Source of the DNA: Magnetovibrio sp. | GTDB lineage: Bacteria; Pseudomonadota; Alphaproteobacteria; Rhodospirillales; Magnetovibrionaceae | Direction: 5' to 3' | DNA: 64,000 bases | Assembly: GCA_026196495.1 (NCBI GenBank) | Contig: JAPHSY010000039.1 | Span: forward strand, 1 to 64,000 | Shown here: piece by piece, positions 37,433-46,842 of the stretch | Position numbering within the stretch: position 1 is the stretch's first letter | Layout of the letters: every line of letters begins with the position of its first letter | The notes under the pieces: generated by a model | Told to the model about the DNA's origin: nothing | What the model saw: the letters and a program-made list of their open reading frames with translations, nothing else | Databases searched by the model: none | Position numbers and translations under genes: made by a program

Positions 37433-37497
37433 GCTATCTGACGAGCAAGGGGGGTAGGAGTGATGAGCGTCCAATCACGCTTGCGCGAGAAAAGACA

Positions 37498-38286
37498 TCA
37501 GATCGCCAGATATTCGTCACGCAGTTCTTTGTTATCGAGAACTTCTTGAGCGGTACCGTTAAACACAACCTCACCCATGTCCAAGATAATCGCACGGTCT
37601 GCCAAGTGCAGAGCAGCAATAGCGTTTTGTTCCACGATGATCGAGGTCATGCCCAGTTTCTTCACGCTTTCGAGAATGCTCTCGATTTCGTGCACGATAA
37701 CTGGAGCCAAGCCTTCATAAGGTTCATCCAACAACAGCAACTTAACGTCCCGAGCCAAGGCCCGAGCAACAGCTAACATCTGCTGTTCACCACCGGAAAG
37801 CGTCACGCCTTCTTGGTTACGACGTTCCGCCAAACGCGGGAAGTGTTCGTAGATGCGTTCAATCGACCAGCCAATCGGCGGGGCAATTTGAGACAGCGTC
37901 AGGTTTTCTTCCACCGTCAGGCCGGGAATGATGCAACGATCTTCCGGCACCAAGGCGACGCCCTTGCGAGAAGCCTGCCACGAATCCATCGTGTGCAATG
38001 GTTCGTGATCCAACCAAACTTCACCATGTCGAAGTTGCGGATCATCCATGCGTGCGATGGAACGCAGCGTGGTGGTTTTGCCAGCACCGTTACGACCAAG
38101 GAGTGCAACGATTTCACCTTCGTGAATATCGAAGTTGACGCCTTGAACGATGTAGCTCTCTCCATAGTAGGAGTGAAGATCCCAAGCCGAGAAATAGGCA
38201 TGTGCGGAACCTTCGTTGGTGACTTTTTCGGCAGTTGGTGTGTTGCCAACGTCGCCCATATCAATACCGAGATTTTGATCGCTCAT
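37498..38286 (-). CDS. livF: Branched-chain amino acid/amide ABC transporter ATP-binding protein LivF
   Basis: A 262-residue ATPase with Walker A G-R-N-G-A-G-K-T-T, signature L-S-G-G-E-Q-Q-M and Walker B L-L-L-D-E-P-Y-E-G-L-A. This is typical of the LivF subunit of the HAAT uptake family. The start overlaps the livG stop by 4 bp (ATGA). About 30 extra N-terminal residues precede the core domain. It is the last gene of the set, followed by a hairpin. Confidence 0.93.
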   Translation of the reverse strand: MSDQNLGIDMGDVGNTPTAEKVTNEGSAHAYFSAWDLHSYYGESYIVQGVNFDIHEGEIVALLGRNGAGKTTTLRSIARMDDPQLRHGEVWLDHEPLHTMDSWQASRKGVALVPEDRCIIPGLTVEENLTLSQIAPPIGWSIERIYEHFPRLAERRNQEGVTLSGGEQQMLAVARALARDVKLLLLDEPYEGLAPVIVHEIESILESVKKLGMTSIIVEQNAIAALHLADRAIILDMGEVVFNGTAQEVLDNKELRDEYLAI

Positions 38287-39053
38287 AGGTGTGCTCCACC
38301 AAGGTATGCTTCTTGAACTTTCGGGTTGCCACGAACGTCGTCTGGTTTACCGTCAGCAATGATTGCGCCCTGCGCCAGAACCGAGATGTGATCGGCCAAA
38401 CTGAACACAACATGCATGTCGTGCTCAATAATAACCTTGGTCATACCGCGGCTCTTAATACGCTTGAGAATTTCAATGGTGCGGTTGGTGTCATGACGCG
38501 CCATACCAGCGGTCGGCTCATCCAACAGCAACAACTTGGGATGCTGGATCAGACACATGGCCAATTCCAAGCGACGTTTGTCACCACGCGACATAGACGC
38601 TGAAATATCATGCCTCTGGTCTTCCAGACCCAAATCCTCAAGAACGTGTTCAGCTTCTTCAATCAGTTCTTTTTCTGCTGACAGCGGCTTGAAGGCATTA
38701 AATTTGAAATTGCCATCACGCTTTGCCAATGCAGGAACGATTACGTTTTGCAGCAGCGTCAGTTCCGGGAAAATTTCCGGAGTCTGGAAAACACGTGCAA
38801 CACCGACTTGGTTAATTTCGTAAGGCGTTTTTCCCGTTAGGGGGACGTCACCGAACATAACCGAGCCACTGTCTGGAACCAAACGGCCCACACACACGTT
38901 CAACATAGTCGACTTACCAGCACCGTTCGGACCAATGATGGCATGTGTTTCGCCTTCTTTGATCTTCAGGTTGATATCGCTGAGAGCCTGCAAACCACCG
39001 AAGGTTTTGTTTACGCCTGAGACGTTCAGGACGATGTTTTCAGATTCACTCAT
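38283..39053 (-). CDS. livG: Branched-chain amino acid/amide ABC transporter ATP-binding protein LivG
   Basis: A 256-residue ATPase from ATG 39053, with Walker A G-P-N-G-A-G-K-S-T, signature M-S-R-G-D-K-R-R and Walker B L-L-L-D-E-P-T-A-G-M. The signature has S-R-G-D where S-G-G/H-G is usual, a common LivG variation. A longer frame extends upstream into livM but has no ribosome site, so the short form is used. It sits between livM and livF, overlapping livF. Confidence 0.93.
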   Translation of the reverse strand: MSESENIVLNVSGVNKTFGGLQALSDINLKIKEGETHAIIGPNGAGKSTMLNVCVGRLVPDSGSVMFGDVPLTGKTPYEINQVGVARVFQTPEIFPELTLLQNVIVPALAKRDGNFKFNAFKPLSAEKELIEEAEHVLEDLGLEDQRHDISASMSRGDKRRLELAMCLIQHPKLLLLDEPTAGMARHDTNRTIEILKRIKSRGMTKVIIEHDMHVVFSLADHISVLAQGAIIADGKPDDVRGNPKVQEAYLGGAHL

Positions 39054-39057
39054 GTCC

Positions 39058-40209
39058 TTAACCCTCACTCGTCTGTGCTTTGGCCGGAGCCGCAGCGTCA
39101 TCGTCGTCAGATTTATTGCCGCGTTTCTTGAACCAAGCTGCAATCTTAGCGAAGCCTTCCATAATGCCACCTGGCAGGAAGATAACGATAATCATGAACA
39201 ATGCACCCAAGGTTAGGTGCCAACCTTCACCTACAAACGGGTTAACGATGAACACCATGAAGTTTTCCATAAACTGCGGAAGGAATGAGAAAATCTCATG
39301 CAGAACTTGTTCGTTGTATGCTGAGAAGATGTTTTCGAAGTATTTGATCAAACCCGCGCCAAGCAGCGGGCCAATCAACGTACCCAAACCACCCAAGATG
39401 GTCATCAAAACAACTTCACCAGATGCGGTCCATTGCATACGCTCTGCACCTGCCAGCGGATCAGTCGCAGCCAACAAAGAACCAGCCAAGCCTGCATACA
39501 TGCCGGAGATCACAAACGCCACCAACAGGTAAGGACGGGTGTTGAAACCGGTATAGCTCATACGAACTTGGTTAGATTTGATTGCAGCCAACTTCATGCC
39601 AAACGGCGAACGGAAGATACGCAGCGATACAAAGAACGCCAGGATCAACAGGACGGCACAGAAGTAGAAGCCTGGGTAACCGCTCATTTTCATACCGAAC
39701 AACTCAGTCGAGGGCAGACCGGAACCTGTAGCTGCCGCATCAAAGATACGCGGATCAGATTGTTCCAACTGCAGACCCGTTTCACCGTTGGTAACCGGGG
39801 TCAGCACAGAATAAGCCATGTTGTAGGACATCTGTGCAAACGCCAACGTCAAGATCGAGAAGTAAATACCCGAACGACGCAAGCTCACAAAGCCAATCAA
39901 CACCGCAAAAATACCTGCGAGGACGGTACCGAAGATGATCGCCGGAATGACGTTCATGGTCAGCAGTTTAAAGGACCAGACCGCTGCGTAGGAACCGACA
40001 CCCAAGAAGGCAGCGTGACCAAACGATAGATAGCCAGTCAAGCCAAACAGGATGTTGAAACCAATTGCGAAGATACCAAAGATGGCGAACTTCTGCAGAA
40101 GATCAGGATATGATGCACCGACAGGAGCCAGCCAAATCGGCATGGTCAGCACGGCGGCAATAAACACGACCATCAATATAAGGTCTTTACGTGCGCTTTG
40201 AATGCTCAT
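39058..40209 (-). CDS. livM: Branched-chain amino acid/amide ABC transporter permease LivM
   Basis: A 383-residue membrane permease with 8-10 helices. The LivM-type motifs [14 protein letters not shown] and [12 protein letters not shown] are present. The C-terminal ~30 residues are charged and include an aspartate run. It lies 4 bp after livH and upstream of livG. Confidence 0.94.
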   Translation of the reverse strand: MSIQSARKDLILMVVFIAAVLTMPIWLAPVGASYPDLLQKFAIFGIFAIGFNILFGLTGYLSFGHAAFLGVGSYAAVWSFKLLTMNVIPAIIFGTVLAGIFAVLIGFVSLRRSGIYFSILTLAFAQMSYNMAYSVLTPVTNGETGLQLEQSDPRIFDAAATGSGLPSTELFGMKMSGYPGFYFCAVLLILAFFVSLRIFRSPFGMKLAAIKSNQVRMSYTGFNTRPYLLVAFVISGMYAGLAGSLLAATDPLAGAERMQWTASGEVVLMTILGGLGTLIGPLLGAGLIKYFENIFSAYNEQVLHEIFSFLPQFMENFMVFIVNPFVGEGWHLTLGALFMIIVIFLPGGIMEGFAKIAAWFKKRGNKSDDDDAAAPAKAQTSEG

Positions 40210-40213
40210 GTTC

Positions 40214-41230
40214 TTAGCTCTCCATCACACCCTTGCGACCCATCAAACCACGCGGACGGACCAAGATAATAACAACAGCGATCAAGTAGATGATAATTTG
40301 ATCGATACCGGGAAGTAGTGATTTGATTTCGTTCATGGAAGAGAACGATTCCAAAATGCCGAGCAGGAAACCTGCAGCAACAGCGCCAGGCAAAGAGCCC
40401 ATACCGCCAACAACAACAACCACGAATGACAGAACCAAGAATTCCATACCCATATGGTAATCAGGGGGCAGGATTGGCGTGTACATCACACCGGCCAAAC
40501 CAGCAACCACAGCAGCCAAAGCAAACACGATCGTGAAGCGACGCTGAATGTTGATACCCAGCAATCCAACCGTATCGCGATCAGCCATACCTGCACGAAC
40601 GACCATACCGTATGTCGTGTACTGCAAGAACATGAACACGCCACCGATGATAGAAGCTGCGAACAGGAAGTAGATCAAACGCCACCATGGATAAACCAAT
40701 GCATCACTTAGCCCAAAAAATGTGCCGACAGGTGCACTGCCAGAGACAAAACCCGGGATTTCTTGCGGCATCGGATTCGCACCAAAGAAGTGCTTAACAA
40801 CTTCTTGGATCACGATTGCCAAACCGAATGTTACCAGGATCTGTTCAGCGTGGGTCCGTTTGTAGAAATGACGGATCAATCCACGTTCCATGGCGATACC
40901 AACAAGGATCATAACCGGTATGGCCATAAGTATTGATATCGGTACCGACCACTCAATGATTGTCGTGCCAAAATCTCCCCACCAGAGTTCCAAGTAAGGA
41001 ACTTCTTTATAAGCTTCAAAGAACGTGATGGAGGTATCGCGAACTTTGTTAGATATGGTGAGAAGTTTTTGCATTGATACGGCACAGAACGCACCGAGCA
41101 TGAACAAAGCACCGTGTGCAAAGTTCACGATACCGAGCGTACCGAAAGCAAGTGTCAGGCCTAGAGCAATCAGCGCATAAGCTGCGCCTTTATCCAGGCC
41201 GTTCAAAATTTGAATGAATATTGCATCCAT
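40214..41230 (-). CDS. livH: Branched-chain amino acid/amide ABC transporter permease LivH
   Basis: A 338-residue permease from ATG 41230; an in-frame TTG at 41239 is also possible. Motifs [18 protein letters not shown] and [12 protein letters not shown] are typical of LivH. It contains a ~40-residue soluble insertion after the second helix (about residues 45-85), seen in the urea/amide-type permeases. It follows the binding-protein gene, from which it is separated by a hairpin. Confidence 0.94.
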   Translation of the reverse strand: MDAIFIQILNGLDKGAAYALIALGLTLAFGTLGIVNFAHGALFMLGAFCAVSMQKLLTISNKVRDTSITFFEAYKEVPYLELWWGDFGTTIIEWSVPISILMAIPVMILVGIAMERGLIRHFYKRTHAEQILVTFGLAIVIQEVVKHFFGANPMPQEIPGFVSGSAPVGTFFGLSDALVYPWWRLIYFLFAASIIGGVFMFLQYTTYGMVVRAGMADRDTVGLLGINIQRRFTIVFALAAVVAGLAGVMYTPILPPDYHMGMEFLVLSFVVVVVGGMGSLPGAVAAGFLLGILESFSSMNEIKSLLPGIDQIIIYLIAVVIILVRPRGLMGRKGVMES

Positions 41231-41333
41231 GATAACCAACCGCCTTTTCAGCGTGCATATCGCTCAACAATCAGAGTTGAGAGACTTTGTGTTTTGGGGG
41301 CAGATGAAACTCGTAGTCTTTAAAAGTTAGGCT

Positions 41334-41365
41334 GTGACACCGATTGCCGAAGCAACCGGTGTCAC
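41334..41365 (-). terminator. Intra-operon hairpin between the binding-protein gene and livH
   Basis: GTGACACCG and CCGGTGTCAC pair around a 13-base loop, starting 18 bp beyond the binding-protein stop. No T-run follows on the minus strand. The hairpin probably protects the upstream mRNA end or attenuates read-through, so that the binding protein is made in excess over the permeases. Confidence 0.6.
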
Positions 41366-41382
41366 GATAGACCTAATGAAGC

Positions 41383-42708
41383 TTAGACCTCGTACGGACC
41401 AAGCTCACCACCGAAGATTTTCGGATCGTACTCAACTTGAGCACGCGGCACTTCTTGAACAACTTTCAACAAGTCGAACTGGGAAGTCGGGTTGTCGTTA
41501 CCACGCACAACCAGAACATCCTTGAAGCACTGGTGATCTTCAGCGCGGTACAAGGTTTTGCCGTTACCCATGCCATCGAACTCATGACCTTCGAGAGCTT
41601 TGATAACGCCAACTGGGTTGAAGCCACCAGAACGTTCACATGCATCAGCATACAACAGAGTTTGAACGTAGCAGGTGTGCGCAGCCATGGACGGCGGGAA
41701 GCCATACTCAGCACCGAAGGATTTAACAAACGCTTGCGAACCAGCGTCTTGAAGTGCCCAGTTCCAGTTGGTGGAACCCAGGATACCTTGGATGTTTTTG
41801 CCTGCACCTTGAGCCATCAAACGAGAGAACAGCGGAACAACGATTTCGAAGTTTTTGCCGTTAACTTGCTTGTCACGCAGACCGAACTGAACAGCCTGGG
41901 TCAAGGAATCAACCATGTTTTTACCATAGTGGTTCAGGATCAGCACGTCAGCGCCGGAGTTCAGAACCGGGGTAATGTAGGATGAGAAGTCAGAAGCTTT
42001 CAGCGGGGTGCGGACGGTGTTAACCGTTTGCCAGCCCAGAGCTTCCGTAGCGTTCTTGATGGACTCTTCTTGGGTCCAGCCCCAAGTGTAGTCAGCCGTC
42101 AAGTGATATGCACGACGATCTTTGCCGTACTCTTTTTCCAACACAGGTGCCAGAGCGGCGCCAGACATGTAAGCGTTGAAGAAGTGGCGGAAGCCATAAC
42201 GCTTTTTATCTTTACCCGTGGTGTCGTTGGAGTGGGTCAAACCAGCCATAAAGATGGTGCCCATTTCTTGGCACAGACCTTGAACAGCAACAGCCACACC
42301 AGAAGAAGAACCACCGGTAATCATCAGAACGCCGTCTTTTTCAATCATGCGTTTCGCAGAAGCACGTGCAGCGTCAGATTTGGTTTGCGTGTCACCCGTG
42401 ACGTATTCGACTTTCTTGCCCAAGATGCCGTTGCCTTTGAGGCTCAGCGGCTTCATGGTGTTCATCATACCGCCGTCGCCTTCGCCGTTGATGTGCTTAA
42501 CGGCCAATTTGTAAGCGCGAAGTTCGTCAGCACCCTCTTCGGAGTACGGACCCGTTTGCGGAACGTTGAAACCCAATTTAATAGATTTTGCGCTGCCCGG
42601 ATCGTTGCGGAATGCTTGAGCCTGGCTTGCAAAAATCGTCGGCGTAGCAATAGCGGCACCTGCAATAGCACCAGCTTTCAGAACGCCGCGGCGTGAAATA
42701 TCAGACAT
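41383..42708 (-). CDS. ABC transporter substrate-binding protein (branched-chain amino acid/urea/amide type)
   Basis: A 441-residue periplasmic binding protein with a twin-arginine signal, S-R-R-G-V-L-K-A-G followed by a hydrophobic stretch and an A-Q-A cleavage region around residue 32. The mature part is a type I periplasmic-binding fold starting I-K-L-G-F-N-V-P-Q-T-G-P-Y-S. It resembles HAAT-family proteins for amino acids or short-chain amides. The true ligand cannot be read from sequence. Tat export suggests folding before transport. It is the first gene of the transport operon, 144 bp ahead of livH. Confidence 0.9.
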   Translation of the reverse strand: MSDISRRGVLKAGAIAGAAIATPTIFASQAQAFRNDPGSAKSIKLGFNVPQTGPYSEEGADELRAYKLAVKHINGEGDGGMMNTMKPLSLKGNGILGKKVEYVTGDTQTKSDAARASAKRMIEKDGVLMITGGSSSGVAVAVQGLCQEMGTIFMAGLTHSNDTTGKDKKRYGFRHFFNAYMSGAALAPVLEKEYGKDRRAYHLTADYTWGWTQEESIKNATEALGWQTVNTVRTPLKASDFSSYITPVLNSGADVLILNHYGKNMVDSLTQAVQFGLRDKQVNGKNFEIVVPLFSRLMAQGAGKNIQGILGSTNWNWALQDAGSQAFVKSFGAEYGFPPSMAAHTCYVQTLLYADACERSGGFNPVGVIKALEGHEFDGMGNGKTLYRAEDHQCFKDVLVVRGNDNPTSQFDLLKVVQEVPRAQVEYDPKIFGGELGPYEV

Positions 42709-42975
42709 ATTGTAACTCCCTGATGGTTTACGTCACCGCCTCCGGCCCAATCCGGAGATACGGTTAGTGACATGATATTGAGGGGATAGGCCTTGGGGAG
42801 GTCCTTAACTTTTATTATTCGCCCCTGATCCCTCTGTCACTTTGACAGTGAAGAATTTTCAATAATCTAGGGGTAAAGTCGACAACATTTTGCTTTTGCA
42901 TGCTTTTTTATGTTAACTTTGAAAACAATTGTATTGTAAACTTGTTAATCTTGTAAATTTCCAAGAGTGTGTAAA

Positions 42976-44595
42976 ATGGCTAAAAACATCATGTTAGGGA
43001 CACGGCTGCGCAAACTACGCAATGATCGTGGACTATCACAGGTTAAACTCGCAGATCAGCTTGGTATTTCTGCGAGTTATCTCAATTTAATTGAGCATAA
43101 CCGTCGCACCCTTACAGTTCCCTTGCTTTTGCGTCTCAGCCAAATTCTTGAGGTGGATCCACAGGTTTTCTATCCCCAGCAAGAGAACTTGCTCAGCGCT
43201 GAGATTACCGAGACCCTACAAGATCCCATGTTTGAGGATTTACAGCTCAGCAATGCCGACGTTGGCACCATGGTCGCAGACGCCCCAGAACTCTGCCAAG
43301 CGGTGATCAAAGCTTATGGAGCTTACCGTAAATCCCATGAAGATTTGCAAATGGTATCTGAACGTTTGGCCCAAGATCCAGTGATCTCCAACGCCGGATA
43401 TCGCCTGCGGATGCTGCTCACATCAATCTTATCATTTTCCGAAATCCTCCACGATACGGACGATCTCAGTGAAAATGAACGCCAAGACTTTTCTAAGATT
43501 GTGATGAACGAATCGGAAAATCTATCCGAGGCCGTTACTGACATGTTGGGGCTGATCACGGGTGATGGTTTGATGGATGTGGCCGAAGGCCTATCACCCA
43601 CGGAAGCGGTGACAGACTTTATGCAGTCTAACAACAACTACTTTCCCGAAATCGAAGACGCCGCAACAGAAATGCGTCGCGAAGCTGGATTGGAAAGTGC
43701 TGCCCCACATATGCGCCTAACTGGATATTTGTTGGAAAAACACGGTGTTACCATTGAAACGGCACCGCCCAACATCCACAGCACGGCCGCCACCGTTTAT
43801 GATGAAGACCGTCGCCAACTGGTGGTTTCGCGTGCACTACCGCAAGAAAGCCTCAACTTTCACCTCGCTCTATTTGCCGGGAAAATGTCTTATGGGCCGT
43901 TGTTAAACAAGCTCACCGATGTTCCAGAATTGCCCAACCAAGCTGCCCGTGCGCGTGGCATCGCCGCTTTGGCCAACCATTTCGCTGGGGCCTGCATGTT
44001 GCCCTATGACGACTTTTTAGCTGCGGCAACCGATACCCGTTACGATATTGATCAGCTAAGCCAGCAATTCTCATCCAGTTTTGAGCAAACCTGTCACCGC
44101 CTAACCACCCTCCGCAATCCCAACAAACCGGGAATTCCCCTGCACTTGATCCGGGTTGATGTGGCTGGCAACATTTCCAAGCGTTTCAGCGCCTCGGGCT
44201 TGCGTATCCCCAAATACGGCAGTGCATGCCCGCGCTGGGCGGTACACCAGGCCTTCATGACGCCAGGCCTTATCCGAGCACAGCTAGATCGCATGCCCGA
44301 CGGCACACGGTATTTCAATGTCGCACGCACCGTCAGCAAGCCGTTGCTGGCCTACGGCATGCCGCAAAGTCATTATGCGGTGTGTATCGGCTGTGAAGTC
44401 AGTGATGCCCGGCGCATGATCTATTCCGATGGTATCGACATTGATCATGCCAACACACCACTCCCCGTGGGGGTCGCATGTCGTTTATGCGAACGCCTCG
44501 ATTGTGCCCAACGCGCAGCCCCCCCACCACCACAAGCAACAACCAGCCCAAGTTTGCGTGGTCAAAATATTTCACCCGGTATTGGCGACATTTAG
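42976..44595 (+). CDS. XRE-family regulator with an inserted HisKA-like segment and a ScfR C-terminal domain
   Basis: A 539-residue regulator from ATG 42976 (GTG 42967 possible). Residues 7-62 are an XRE helix-turn-helix (S-Q-V-K-L-A-D-Q-L-G-I-S-A-S-Y-L-N-L-I-E). Residues about 142-193 closely resemble a HisKA dimerisation helix pair, with L-T-S-I-L-S-F-S-E-I-L, but a Tyr replaces the phosphorylated His. The middle is a degenerate ImmA/IrrE-type region without H-E-x-x-H. The C-terminus, with G-S-A-C-P-R-W and C-R-L-C-E-R-L-D-C-A-Q-R-A, is the ScfR (DUF2083) domain of RamB/PrpR-like regulators of short-chain fatty acid metabolism. It is divergent from the transport operon. Confidence 0.85.
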   Translation: MAKNIMLGTRLRKLRNDRGLSQVKLADQLGISASYLNLIEHNRRTLTVPLLLRLSQILEVDPQVFYPQQENLLSAEITETLQDPMFEDLQLSNADVGTMVADAPELCQAVIKAYGAYRKSHEDLQMVSERLAQDPVISNAGYRLRMLLTSILSFSEILHDTDDLSENERQDFSKIVMNESENLSEAVTDMLGLITGDGLMDVAEGLSPTEAVTDFMQSNNNYFPEIEDAATEMRREAGLESAAPHMRLTGYLLEKHGVTIETAPPNIHSTAATVYDEDRRQLVVSRALPQESLNFHLALFAGKMSYGPLLNKLTDVPELPNQAARARGIAALANHFAGACMLPYDDFLAAATDTRYDIDQLSQQFSSSFEQTCHRLTTLRNPNKPGIPLHLIRVDVAGNISKRFSASGLRIPKYGSACPRWAVHQAFMTPGLIRAQLDRMPDGTRYFNVARTVSKPLLAYGMPQSHYAVCIGCEVSDARRMIYSDGIDIDHANTPLPVGVACRLCERLDCAQRAAPPPPQATTSPSLRGQNISPGIGDI

Positions 44596-44600
44596 ATGAA

Positions 44601-45725
44601 TTAGAGCTGATTGTCTTCCAAGCTTAAACACGCAGTCATAGCTTGCCCAAAGCTCAAACCCGCATCACCGGGGGATAGCTTTTCGGGTACCAACACTGTC
44701 ATACCTTCATTGGTCAGGTTTTCAACCAAAGCCCCCGTAACCACACGGTTGAAGAAACAGCCACCCCCAAAGCCAACAGTGCCCAGGCCTGAGCGTTCGC
44801 GTGCAATCAGCACCCAATCCGTCAAAGCCTTGGCCAAGGTCCCATGAAATAGATTAGCCCCAGCTACGGTTTCCATCCCCACCAGCTCCACCAACAACGG
44901 CTGCACATCCAACTGTCCATCAGGCTCGACACTCCAGCCACCTTCGAACACCTGGGGGGCTGTAGCCAGTGCTTCCAAGGCCATGGGCGCTTGCCCTTCG
45001 AACTCTGCCACTTCGTGCACTCCCAACAGCCCACAGGCAGCATCGAACAAACGCCCACAACTTGACGTCACCGGACTATTCAGTTCGCGGGTCATCATTT
45101 CATCAAGCATTGCAGCATGGGGATGATGGGCAAAACGTTCTGCAATTTCAGCACCACGCCCCGACACATGCAAAGCCGCCGCACCCATACGCCAAGGTTC
45201 ACGCGCTGCGATATCACCACCCGGTTGCGCCAAACGTGATAGGTGTCCAAAACGGTCATAGGCATGACCATCCACCATCAACAGTTCCCCGCCCCAAGAT
45301 TCATCCCCGGGACCTAAGCCAAAACCATCCAACGCCAAGCCCAGCAAGGGCCCCTTATGGCCATGTTCACCAGCAACGGAAACAATGTGGGCATGGTGGT
45401 GTTGTACCGCCAAAGTTAGACGGCCCAGATTTTCAGCAAATTGAGTGGAATGGAAATCACGATGTAAATCATGGGCAACAGCATCAAGCTCTGCGGCTCC
45501 ACCAACACGTTCCAACATCGCGCTTAGAAGTTGCTCATAAAGCTCTACAGCTTCCAGGGTTTCCATATCCCCCGCCGTTTTGGTGACATAAGCTTTATCA
45601 CCAAGGATCAAACACAAGCTGGCTTTGAGGTGCGCGCCCATACCCAACACGGTGGGATACGTACGATCTAAATCCAAGACCACGTCAAGAACATCATCAA
45701 CAGCAAGTGACATCTCAGACATCAT
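44601..45725 (-). CDS. HypF-like carbamoyltransferase (Kae1-like domain only)
   Basis: A 374-residue protein matching the C-terminal catalytic part of HypF, which builds the cyanide ligand of NiFe hydrogenases. Visible motifs are G-A-H-L-K-A-S-L-C-L, V-A-H-D-L-H, Q108-H-H-H-A-H113, A-L-D-G-F-G-L-G-P-G and a late G-G-G-C-F-F-N-R. The N-terminal acylphosphatase, zinc-finger and YrdC domains of full HypF are absent. Shortened HypF proteins that still function are known from some Proteobacteria. It overlaps the HupK-like gene by 11 bp, so the two are translationally linked. Confidence 0.85.
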   Translation of the reverse strand: MMSEMSLAVDDVLDVVLDLDRTYPTVLGMGAHLKASLCLILGDKAYVTKTAGDMETLEAVELYEQLLSAMLERVGGAAELDAVAHDLHRDFHSTQFAENLGRLTLAVQHHHAHIVSVAGEHGHKGPLLGLALDGFGLGPGDESWGGELLMVDGHAYDRFGHLSRLAQPGGDIAAREPWRMGAAALHVSGRGAEIAERFAHHPHAAMLDEMMTRELNSPVTSSCGRLFDAACGLLGVHEVAEFEGQAPMALEALATAPQVFEGGWSVEPDGQLDVQPLLVELVGMETVAGANLFHGTLAKALTDWVLIARERSGLGTVGFGGGCFFNRVVTGALVENLTNEGMTVLVPEKLSPGDAGLSFGQAMTACLSLEDNQL

Positions 45726-46758
45726 TAATCACCAAATCACATTTGACACAGGGGTCCACCGCCAAAACGTGTAGCTCCGCCGCACGTTGCAGGCTCTCCT
45801 TATCAGATACGGCTACATCTCGCAGACCTATCGCGACAACACCGTTTGCCTCAAAATTCAAATCAGTAGGTGCTGATATTTCGTATGCGGCAACCAATCC
45901 ATCTTTAATCTCAACCTTGTGCGTGAGCGCACCACGGGCCGTTTCCACCGTTGCTTCACCAGTACCATCGATATTAAATGCCGCCGCCGATGGTGAACAT
46001 GGTCCCAGATGATCCAGATGGGCCATTTGGGATTTGGGCAAATCTTCTAGATCAACCAGACGTGCCATCAAACGCGCCCGCAAACCCGCACCATAAGTTT
46101 CACGAGCCTGAACAACATCAGCCGCATACCAATGACGTGTCAGCGCCCCAAGTTCGGGGTCTACTTTGGAACCTAAAGCACCAAAACCATTAAGTTCAAA
46201 TTCATCCAAAGCCGCCAGCAACTGATCTGCAAGACCATCTTGGTATAAGCCCGAGTTGATAACATCTTGCAAATTCAAAAGATGCTCACCCACCCCCGCA
46301 ACATCCGGGGTTAGGCCTGCACCACCCACTTGCTTCCAGTTTGCACCACCAAATAATGCCTCCTCAATAAGGGACTGAACATTCAGCGCGGCCCTGGTCA
46401 TTTCAATGTCAGGTTTTAAGCCCAGTAGTTGAGGCCAATCCATAGCAACGCGCATGACCGTCTGGCTCAACATTTCCGCTTCACGCAAAATATCACGTGA
46501 CACTTGTTCACTTTTTGAAGCCTTACCTCCCAACGCCCGTTCAATAGCACCCAGAGCAGCCATACTTTGGGCCGTGGAACAGAGCGAAAAAATCAGCCCC
46601 AAAATTCGCACCGTTTCATGTGCCGATCGACCTGCAAATATTTTCGTGACGCCTTGAGGTCGCGTACTTTCGATATTGACCGAAGCAACATGACCGTTCT
46701 TCACACCCAAACACAGATGAATACGTCCGGCAAAATCAGGGCTGATAGAGGTATTCAC
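45715..46758 (-). CDS. HupK-like hydrogenase large-subunit paralogue
   Basis: A 347-residue protein resembling HupK, a scaffold-like paralogue of the NiFe hydrogenase large subunit. The N-terminal nickel-ligand region reads L-C60-S-T-A-Q, with only one Cys where the catalytic subunit has C-x-x-C. The C-terminus has D335-P-C-V-K-C340, which is close to the D-P-C-x-x-C of large subunits. The start is a GTG after GGGAG. It is the partner of the HypF-like gene. No hydrogenase structural or other hyp genes occur in the window. Confidence 0.78.
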   Translation of the reverse strand: MNTSISPDFAGRIHLCLGVKNGHVASVNIESTRPQGVTKIFAGRSAHETVRILGLIFSLCSTAQSMAALGAIERALGGKASKSEQVSRDILREAEMLSQTVMRVAMDWPQLLGLKPDIEMTRAALNVQSLIEEALFGGANWKQVGGAGLTPDVAGVGEHLLNLQDVINSGLYQDGLADQLLAALDEFELNGFGALGSKVDPELGALTRHWYAADVVQARETYGAGLRARLMARLVDLEDLPKSQMAHLDHLGPCSPSAAAFNIDGTGEATVETARGALTHKVEIKDGLVAAYEISAPTDLNFEANGVVAIGLRDVAVSDKESLQRAAELHVLAVDPCVKCDLVINDV

Positions 46759-46842
46759 GGATGGGCTCCCACATGGAGTTAATCGGGGGGTTAATGGGAA
46801 ATACTGTTTCGCAGTTTTGTTTTCTCAGCTTAACAAAGCAAT

